64,000 nucleotides of DNA from positions 120,126,715 through 120,190,714 of the forward strand of contig CM061066.1 in the NCBI GenBank assembly GCA_030762895.1. The letters are read 5' to 3'. Position 1 is the stretch's first letter. Every line of letters begins with the position of its first letter. The position numbers were made by a program, and so were the translations under genes. The notes below the pieces were generated by a model. That model searched no databases and was not told the origin of the DNA. It saw only the letters and a program-made list of their open reading frames with translations. This DNA comes from Sophora flavescens. Its lineage: Eukaryota; Streptophyta; Magnoliopsida; Fabales; Fabaceae. This document shows, piece after piece, positions 55,861 to 64,000 of the stretch.

Positions 55861-57200
55861 TTTTTAGGCAAAATTACATTTTTGACCTCTTAAATTATTT
55901 GTTTTGTTTAAATTTGTCCCTTAAAATTATTTTGTGATAAATAAATTCCATAAGTTAGATTCGGGTAAGTATTTTCTTTTTCACTCTGTTCCTTCTATTA
56001 CTCTCTCACTTGGCATTTCCAAACCTCTCTAGATTGCCGACTGGACATCCAAACAAGAAAAATATTAATTTAAAAAATATAATTAATAAAAAATAAAAAA
56101 TTGAATAATTAAAAAAATATTTCCATTCTTTTTCAATCTGCTCTCATCTTCTTCAGGAACCCACTGGCGTCATCTTCTCCGGCAGCGGCAGGGGTGACAG
56201 ACTAGGCGGCGGTGACGGCTGGGTCTGGGAGGACCTGCCAACATTGTCTTCTCCGGCGGCATTCACTTTTCATTTCCCTCACTCCATTTTCTCCTTCTCC
56301 CTCTTAACTTCATGACATTGTACCCTCACAAATTGCTAAAACAGAGTGTATTCACAGTGTTGCCCCCTTGCAAGTTGCTACCACTCCCTGGGTAAGTTCA
56401 TCCCTCCCACCCCCAAAACACAACCACTCCTTCTTTAGGAATCAAATGATCTAAGTCCTAGCAGACGTAAATCCTCAAAAGCAATAAATCCGTTAAAAGT
56501 GACATGAAAAAGATTCAACCTTCAGGCTTTTGCAGGCACATAAAAGCATTAAAAGATTCAACCTTTAAGCTTTTGCTCTCCCACACCACATCCATGGAAT
56601 CCTAGCCACCACCATCCTGGATTCCGATCGCCAGAGGCCTTATTTTCGAAAAATAAATCGATTAAACACTTCCTTTTTCTCTTCTTTGTAAAAGCCATAA
56701 GTCAATTGCAGCATTTGAGCAAATCGTAAAATTGGAGCGTCGTTCCAGTGAGGTTTTTGAAGAAGACAGACTTGGATAGAATGATGAAAAATAAATAAAC
56801 TTTTATTTATTTAGTTATTAAATTTTTTATTTTTAAAATATTAATTTATTATTTATGTTATTCAACCGGCTAAAATGTAATTAATATATTTTAATCAGAG
56901 AGTTAGAAAGTGTTTTGAATAAAACAAAATCATATTCATAGTCTACTTTATGGTAGAGGGTTACGGTAAAATTTTGGGTTGAAAAATCAGACGAAACCCG
57001 ATCTGCGTTTTCACTGACAGTAAAAGTTTACTGAGAAGAAAACCTAATTTTGAACCGTGAATGAAATGGTTAGTGTTTTTGTGATGTTTTGTATGATATT
57101 GGAAATTTTCGAAAATTTGAGTTCGGAAATAAAATATAATATTTATTCCAGGCGAAATACGATCGGAAACTTGAACCGGATACACAATGGAGCAGAGTAG
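55861..57200. other. Unassigned AT-rich DNA
   Basis: A stretch with a GC-rich island (56150-56250, GGCAGCGGCAGGGGTGACAG) and no convincing frame. Text such as AAATTACATTTTTGACC recalls common legume repeats. I see no gene. Confidence 0.4.
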
Positions 57201-57953
57201 GGAGCACAAAAGTGATGAGGTGATATGTGATAGTGAGGTGACTTACTAGGGGATGGCCTAAGTCACATCCTAAAAAGTGGTCATGATGACACTTTTTGAA
57301 TTATAACATATTATATGCTAAAAACCCATTTTTTCTCTCCCTTCTTCAACCAAACAAGGCAAAAGACAAAACTTGGCCATCAAGACTTGCTTCTCACCCT
57401 CTCTATCATGCCACTCTCACCCCTCCCTCTATAAATTCACATTTCATTTTCTCTTCATCAGTTTCCTACTTCTTCACTTTCTCATTTTTTAAGTTTCTTA
57501 CACTTAAAGTTTCCATTTTTACTTAGTTTCAAGCTTCAAGTACTTCATACTTTTTCTTTCTAGTTTCAAGGGTAACCCTCTCATACTCTTCTATTTCAAG
57601 TTTTACACTTACTTCATGAGTTCACTTTATGTCTTCTTAAAATGTTCTTAAAGCTCTTTTAATTTCTAAAATCTCTAGAAAATGGTAGAAAAATCAGTTT
57701 GAGTTGAAACTGATTTCTATGGACTTCTGTTAATCTCTACTTTCATATTTTAAGAGCTTGTATCAAACAAACATCTCTACTCTATTTTTCCAAGGATGGC
57801 AAAAACTATGTATTGGTGGCCTGGGAAGTTTTGTTTCAACTTTTTGAAAGATGATCATGTAAAGAGCTTCTAGTTAACTCTTGATCTTAAATCTAAAGTA
57901 TTGGAAAGTTTAAAGATTTCTAGACTATTTATCTTATGCTGGTTGTGAACCTA

Positions 57954-58345
57954 GGATGCTTTGTTTTCATTTTCCAATATGATCATGGACTTGAGCTCCT
58001 TAATACATTTGGATGCTAAGTCTAAGAGATTGGAAAGTTTAAAGATTTCTAGCCTATTTATCCTATGATGGTCGAACCTATGATGGTTGGGAACCTAGTA
58101 TGTTTTGTTTTCATTTCCAATATGATCATGGACTTGTGCTCCTTAATACATTTGGATGCTAAGTCTAAGAGATTGGAAAGTTTAAATATTTCTAGCCTAT
58201 TTATCCTATGATGGCCGAACCTATGATGGTCGTGAACCTAGGATGTTTTGTTTTCATTTTCCAATATGATCATGGACTTGAGCTCCTTAATACATTTGGA
58301 TGCTAAGTCTAAGAGATTGGAAAGTAGGAAATTTCTAGCCTACCT
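57954..58345 (+). repeat. Tandem repeat, about 2.7 x 145 bp
   Basis: Three units containing TTTTGTTTTCATTTTCCAAT, GATCATGGACTTG and GATTGGAAAGTTTAAA at about 57960, 58100 and 58247. Confidence 0.85.
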
Positions 58346-58965
58346 ATACTAAAGAGGTTGAAACCTACCCTAAGTGGTTGGATGATTTTTATTCCTTATT
58401 TTCAAGTTATAGCAATTTATCTAAGTTACCTAGAACCTAAGTGATAAGTATCCAGAGTCTTATATTGAGAAAAGAATCCTAACTCTAATTTGAATTAAAT
58501 TGCCAAACCTAGCCTAAAGAGAACACATATGAGTTTGTTTGATTTATTGGTTATTATGTTGATTGGTTGGAGGTGGAGTTCGTACTTTGTGGTGTGACAA
58601 CGAAGAGCTTCGAGTTCGGGAGTTCGGTGATAATCTAGGTGGGGGAAAGAACCAACCTATCGTAGGAATGGATAAGTAGTAGATTATATAATAATTGTGT
58701 AGGGCGACCTAAACCCTGCTAGTAGTCGAGTAATGGACAAGACCAAAATCACATTGGAAACCTTTTCTGAAAAACCAATGGTGATTCGGGGATTGTAGGT
58801 TTATCGATATTAGGTTGATTTTATATTGTTGATGGTTGATTTGATTTTATTACCTTTATTGAATTGATTTTGTGCGATGTTGGTGATATTGAAATATTTT
58901 GATTGATATTGTGTTATGCATGATATGCCTGGTTTTTATTATTATACTTAGGGGATTTTAAGCAA

Positions 58966-58968
<3 letters not shown>

Positions 58969-59033
<65 letters not shown>
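58969..59033. repeat. AT microsatellite
   Basis: About 31 AT units, the longest microsatellite in the window. Confidence 0.95.
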
Positions 59034-59039
<6 letters not shown>

Positions 59040-59224
59040 GTTGTCTAAGAGATGATTGCTTTGGGTGTGAGGATAATGATGATTTAGAAGTGCCTAACCT
59101 AGATGATGTATGTTAAAGAGGTGTTATGGCATAGAATATGTGTCAAGTTCTAATGGAAGGTTAAGGCACTAGGATGTTGTTAAAGAAGGTTGGTGAGATT
59201 CAAGTATAGGTGTTGTTGTACACA

Positions 59225-59487
59225 ACAGTGTATTGGTAATATAATACACAATGACAAAAGTGAATTGGTAATATAATACACAAATACAAAAGTGTATTGG
59301 TAATATAATACACAATGGCATCTGTGTATTGGTAATATAATACACCGTGTATTGGTAATATAATACACGTAAAACCACTTCTGTGTATTGGTAATATAAT
59401 ACACCGTGTATTGGTAATGTAATACACATAAAACACTTCTGTGTATTGGTAATATAATACACCGTGTATTGGTAATATAATACACGT
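59225..59487. repeat. Palindromic minisatellite GTGTATTGGTAATATAATACAC
   Basis: About eight copies of a 22-bp unit that is itself an imperfect palindrome (GTGTATT...AATACAC), alone or in pairs, with short spacers. It creates the spurious repetitive minus-strand frames 59169-59520. Confidence 0.9.
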
Positions 59488-59524
59488 AAAAATCAAGAGT
59501 TCTCGCAAGACCACTTTCACCTTA

Positions 59525-59620
59525 CGGAATGGGGGTGGAACACCTTAACGGGAATGGGGGTGGAACACCTTAACGGGAATGTAGGTGTGCACTAGGTGGA
59601 ACATCCTAACGGGAATGAGG
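59525..59620 (+). repeat. Tandem repeat GGGAATGGGGGTGGAACACC
   Basis: Three to four units of about 25 bp (CGGGAATGGGGGTGGAACAC), the last two degenerate. Confidence 0.8.
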
Positions 59621-60349
59621 GTGTGCGTCGATGCAAATGAGAGATGGTGACAGGAGTGGTAGTGGCCACGATAACGTAAAGACATGGTGACAGGATTAGA
59701 GATGTTACGTTAAAATAAAGTGTTAGATTTCCTAAGAGTAAGGGTAGAGGATGATATATATTAACTTGAGGATGATTCATTAGTTATGTGTGTTGATTGT
59801 CTGTGACAATTATTGTATAATTTACTATGACTCTTTTCCTCTTTTTGATGATAGAACTATTTCTTATCCCCTATATGTTTCTGTATGTTGTATTTTATCT
59901 CCTTTTGGAATCGTACGAGAAGACCTTGTGGATGAGCGTAACCAAGAGGAGTTGGATGGAACTCCCTATGAATCGGAGACTGGAGGACGACCTGTGATCC
60001 ATGGTGATTAGGGTCTAGTTAGTTATGGCTAGTGCATCTCGTGAGGCATATTTTTATTATGTTTTCCGTTGTTTAACACTTTGTCTAAGTATATGCCAGT
60101 GAGAGATCCTACTGATAGGATATCCTCGATAGTGTTTTGTAATATGCATAATATACTTATATTGTGATATGCCATTCTATATGAAGTTGTATACTTTATA
60201 AGTTAAGTTTTAAATTTTTACGTATTTTTTTACGTTAAGCATGTGATTAAGTAATTAAATAATGAGGTTTTAATCTAATGACACAAAGGGGAACAACAGG
60301 GTGTGTCAATGGGCACAAAGGTTTAACATTAATCTTTATCTTTAATCTT

Positions 60350-60500
60350 GATTTAACACTTTGGCCAATAAGCACCAGATCAACACACCTTGACCAATAA
60401 GCATCAAGGCCCCATTGGCCAATAAGCACCAAGGTACGAAATCAACAATACCTTGAACAATAAGCATGAAGGCCCCCATGGCTAATAAGCACAAAGGCAC
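60350..60500 (+). repeat. Degenerate repeat CCAATAAGCACCAAGG
   Basis: Five imperfect copies of TTG(A/G)CCAATAAGCA(C/T)CAAGG at about 28-38 bp spacing. Confidence 0.7.
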
Positions 60501-62274
60501 AACGTGCGGTAACCCATCGTTATCGTCTTAACATCTTAACGTTTGTTATTTAATTACCTTCATTAAGTCTTTGTAAGATTATGTCACTTGTCTTTTCTTC
60601 GATTGGTATCTTATCTCATTATGTAGAGTGGCCTTATTGAATTCGAAAGTGGAGCGCGGGTGTGCTCCCTTTTAAGCATGGTCGTGCTTACTGGAGTATG
60701 GCCGTATTGGTCTAGGCAGAAGGGGTTAGAAACCCTTGCCAAACTCCCTAAGGCAATTAATGGATCAATCCTATTGGCTTTTACTAAACCATCAAGCATT
60801 AATCTTGTTCCTCTTAATTAATCTCCATGTTTTATGATTTATTGGGAATTAAACCTTTAATTCCTTTTTATCATTAATGTCCCTGTCTTAAGTACTTAGG
60901 ATCATTAATCCAATGACTTAAGCAAGTCTATAAATTTTTAGTCACAAAACCTCTCTAGGCCGTGACCTATCATAGAGGAGTGAGTGATTTTAATTGCTTG
61001 TTTTAATTTGGATGATTGTGTTTTGTTGAAGGAAAAAGTGTGTTGATCGTACGTAAGTCGTGACACTGGAGTTGACATACGTTCGAGATAGGAAATCGGA
61101 AACTTAGTTCTTCGAGAGGTAAGGGGGGATTACCTGAGGGATTTTTCTGATGGCTATGTGCTATCTGTTTGTGGTCTGTGTGTTTATTTGGGGTTGTTAG
61201 TTATGGTACTTTATCCGTGTTTATCTTCTGCTTTTAATTGATTATTTGTTGTTAATTAATTATCTGCAGTAATATATTATAGTATTATGATGCATGATCT
61301 GCCTGGGTTAATTATTATAATGATGTTGTTGGATGTTGTTTGAGAAGCCTGACAGTGGTCAGTGCTCAATTTATTAAACGAGGTAAAAGCTTTAAGAAGA
61401 TATACGAAGAATATTCAATGTTTATCTGAGAGATATGGGAGTATATTTTGTCTAAATAATTATTTGAGAAAACTAAGAATTTTTCGAAAATATTATTATT
61501 TCAATGATTTATTAGTGTAAAAGTAATTTATGAGTCACAATGAGGGTGTAACCGTGAAATTATTTTTGTACTGCTAATTTTTACGTAAGAAATTCCGTAA
61601 TATTATAAAAAGTTATTTTATGAAAATAATCTTCGAAAATAACTTAATTATGATTTTATAAAATTATTTAAGTGGAAAAAGCTAAATTTTGGCTTAAATG
61701 ACTTTAAAAATGTTTAACAACGACAATTTGGAAAAGTATCGACGGCAAGTGTTTCTAAAATGGCAGTACGTGTTTAAAACTAAGTTTGAGCCTCAAGTGA
61801 CTTTCTTTTTGGAACATCAAAAATTAGAAAAGATTTTGGTATCTGAAGCTTTTGTAAAAAGAATTTTCCATTTGAAATGTTTTTCCGAAGTTGAGTTTTT
61901 CGCCAACGGTGTAAACGGTGATGTTTCGCAAACAATGTGCAAGATGATATTGAACTTAGTAACCGAGACGTCGGGGTACTAGTGTTCTTACGATGTCTTG
62001 GACTGTGTGTCCTGCCTGTGGACTTCATGTCCTAATTTCGGTGTAAATAATGAATATTGTTTTTCTACCACAACGGACCTAAGCCTGATGCATCGGTTTA
62101 GGGTTTCGTGACTAAGCACTCGGACTGCGTGTCCTGTGTTGATAATAAAAGATTTTAAGACATTGAGAACTGTGTTGGTCGTAAGCTTTTGAGCTTTGGC
62201 AAAGGAAAGATTATACACGAAGAAAACGATGAGAATAAATGTTTTACATGCATTCACTGGCAGACGTGCCCACG

Positions 62275-62455
62275 TTTTATGTATGATGCCTTAATGATAG
62301 GGTATTCATGCTATGAAGTTATGTATGGTGCCTTGGTGAATAAGGTATTCCATGCTACGAAGTTATGTACGGTGCCTTGGTGAATAAGGTATTCCATGCT
62401 ACGAAGTATGTATGGTGCTTTGATGAATAAAGTATTCCATGCCACGAAGTGCCTA
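62275..62455 (+). repeat. Tandem repeat, about 4 x 43 bp
   Basis: Units TGTATGGTGCCTTGGTGAAT followed by AAGGTATTCCATGCTACGAA; the first and last are degenerate. The frame 62189-62383 is produced by it. Confidence 0.85.
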
Positions 62456-63172
62456 ATATACCTGGCTATCGAGCTTGATCAACTCATTTACACAGTGTTG
62501 GGGTCTCCGGAGATTAGGTAAAAGTTAAACGACGATTACTGAAGAGTACATGCATGATTTTCAATGATGATGATTGGGTATGAGACCCAGTGACAACTAC
62601 TTGTTTATTTAAGAATTGATGTTGTATGGAAATGTATATGTTTATATGTTTATATGCTTTTCTTTGAGTCGCGCACATAGTTATCGTGTTAAATCCATAT
62701 ATTGGTTTCTCACTCTTGCATTATTTCTGTTGGAATGTCCCTGTTGTGCTCTATATTAGGGAAATCCAGATGAGCCGCTCAAGGGATATGATGTATACAA
62801 GAAGAAGGTTCCTTAGTTCGGGACATGCCGATGTTATTTTGCTAATATTATGTCTGTCTTTTAGGTGTGACCAGCTTAGGTTTTAATTATCTTATGTTTT
62901 GTTTCGAAGGACCTATACTTTTTAAGGTTGGGTTGTATAAACCATTATGATGCAGTATAGAAGTGTGTTATATTTATATATCCATATTTGGTGATGTTGG
63001 CGTTGTGGTTGGGTTGTTCGAAAAAGAAAGGAAAAGGGAAAAAAATTATCACCTTTTGAGAGATAATAACAACTTAAGAAAATATTGTTTTCCGAAAGCA
63101 ACCAGCGAATTAAAGTTTTATTTTCCGCAATGAGTTAACGGGTAACCATGTGATGACCCAAGTTAGGGTGTC

Positions 63173-63540
63173 ACAAAGGTTAGATGCGAGGTAACAAAAT
63201 GATGGGTTGTGGGTCGTAGACGTTTGGGTGGATCTGGCCCCTTTTTTTTGTTTGTTTGGAGAGGTTATTTTTTTGTGGGAATGGGCTTGGAGTGTAGGTT
63301 CAGTCCAATCTTCCTTTTTTTCTTCTTCGCTTCTCTTTCTGTTCTTCTTCTCTCTTTTTCCTGAAATAAAATAAAAATAAAAATAATAAAGTTAGAATAA
63401 GATAAAAATAAAATAAGGGCGGACGTCTGAATGGTTCAATGTTTGTTTATGCAGATGTCTACCACATTTTACAAGAATATGCTCCATAATTGTAAAGCAT
63501 TTGGTATGTGTTTTGTGTGGTAATTAATTTATTAGAACCT
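63173..63540. other. Spacer with low-complexity tracts
   Basis: TTCTTC-rich (63310-63360) and AAAATAAAAATAA-rich (63365-63415) stretches downstream of the invertase stop codon. Probably contains its 3' untranslated region. No other gene. Confidence 0.5.
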
Positions 63541-64000
63541 TCAATTGATTTGTGCTTTCTTCATGCTCCAAGCATGAAATCTTGTAATCTTTACATCGAC
63601 AGTTCCATTATTGAAGGCGTACAGTTGTGCCTTATCATCGATTGCCAATGTGGGATACACTCTGGATGTGATGCAAGCCCTTCCTGCTACCCCAAAACTC
63701 TCCACTACAGAGTGATCAATCTGTGAATGGGAGAAAATCATGCATTAGTAATTAGAGAAAAGACACTACTTATGATGTTCCAATGTTTAGTCACTACTTG
63801 TGATTCTAAATATATATTGAGCATTTTTCACTCATGATCTTTAGTTACATATTAATGCAACTTTTAGTGGGCCACTACAATCCGAAGATATTGAGTTTTC
63901 ATTTTTCGGCCAAGCTGGTGTTCTTAAGGTTTCATAAATTGCAACTTACCAAACTTCTGAGTGACAGCTTCTCATGAAGAGGGTCCACATCTACAAAGAT
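63541..64000 (-). CDS. Acid invertase (GH32 beta-fructofuranosidase), C-terminal exons
   Basis: Two exons on the minus strand. The last (63541-63720) reads IDHSVVESFGVAGRACITSR, VYPTLAIDDKAQLYAFNNGT and ends WSMKKAQIN with stop TGA at 63541-63543. The previous one (63950 to beyond 64000) reads FVDVDPLHEKLSLRSL and ends at a GT donor. The 229-bp intron has GT/AG borders. This is the C-terminal beta-sandwich domain of plant acid invertases, which split sucrose in the cell wall or vacuole. The catalytic domain lies outside the window, so cell-wall versus vacuolar type is undecided. No defects are visible. Confidence 0.88.

Larger units (their letters stand above)
57200..63172. repeat. LTR-like noncoding repeat region
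   Basis: Nearly 6 kb without retroviral domains. A promoter-like block CTCTATAAATTC (about 57427-57438) is followed by a pyrimidine-rich leader. Two loosely similar modules occur: TGCATGATATGCCTGG (58917) and TGCATGATCTGCCTGG (61291). The right end CCCAAGTTAGGGTGTCACA (63154-63172) looks like an LTR terminus. One or two decayed LTRs are the best reading. Confidence 0.4.

Noticed and set aside
59169..59520. Three overlapping repetitive minus-strand frames of about 100 codons (YYITNT units)
   Set aside because: They are translations of the palindromic minisatellite in all three phases and have no codon signal.

Overview
This is plant nuclear DNA, most likely from a papilionoid legume. Three things point there: a complete apyrase gene of the legume ecto-apyrase type on the + strand (exons 28522-33288), nested plant transposons of almost every class, and an integrated caulimovirid whose gene order resembles soymoviruses. 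No species is assigned. Only two ordinary host genes are seen: the apyrase, and the 3' end of a GH32 acid invertase at the right edge (63541-64000, - strand). Nearly everything else is mobile DNA, gene debris or repeats.

Layout. 1-10224: right part of a Tat-like Ty3/gypsy element on the - strand (integrase, extra RNase H, RT/RNase H, protease, gag, one LTR of about 957 bp), with a nested LTR-like insertion at 5656-7566. It abuts a broken second apyrase copy (10240-10640). 10640-26386: the 3' flank of that copy is one arm of an inverted repeat. The other arm is split by a coding-deficient Copia-like element (11772-15052, two 0.8-kb LTRs) and by two nested CACTA transposons. The outer one (15073-26248, TSD ATA) carries NPC1 exons. 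The inner one (19457-25680, TSD AGT) carries pieces of a PMT-type methyltransferase, an aspartic protease and a TruA-type pseudouridine synthase. 26395-28460: LINE debris, a MITE and a partly duplicated apyrase promoter region with another MITE. 28522-33288: apyrase, nine exons, 463 codons, no visible defect.

Only 78 bp after the apyrase stop begins a 22-kb insertion nest. First is a coding CACTA element (33366-46158, TSD TTT). It holds its own internally deleted relative (33636-37599, TSD TGT), an unrelated CACTA MITE (39157-40459, TSD TCA), a Cassandra-like solo LTR with a 5S rRNA-like stretch (42779-43040, TSD CACAT) and a hAT-type MITE (44560-45372, TSD TATGTGAT). Next come a LINE tail and a caulimovirid-derived sequence (about 46345-53790, - strand) lying between the two ends of a TIR element, then two more copies of that TIR family (53895-54562 and 54719-55687). 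The old apyrase flank resumes near 55705. From about 57200 to 63172 there is repeat-rich, LTR-like noncoding DNA with several minisatellites, followed by the invertase.

The most informative feature is the stratigraphy: exact target-site duplications and paralogous empty sites allow the order of insertions to be read. All coordinates and splice sites were read by eye, and homology calls come from motif recognition without database searches.
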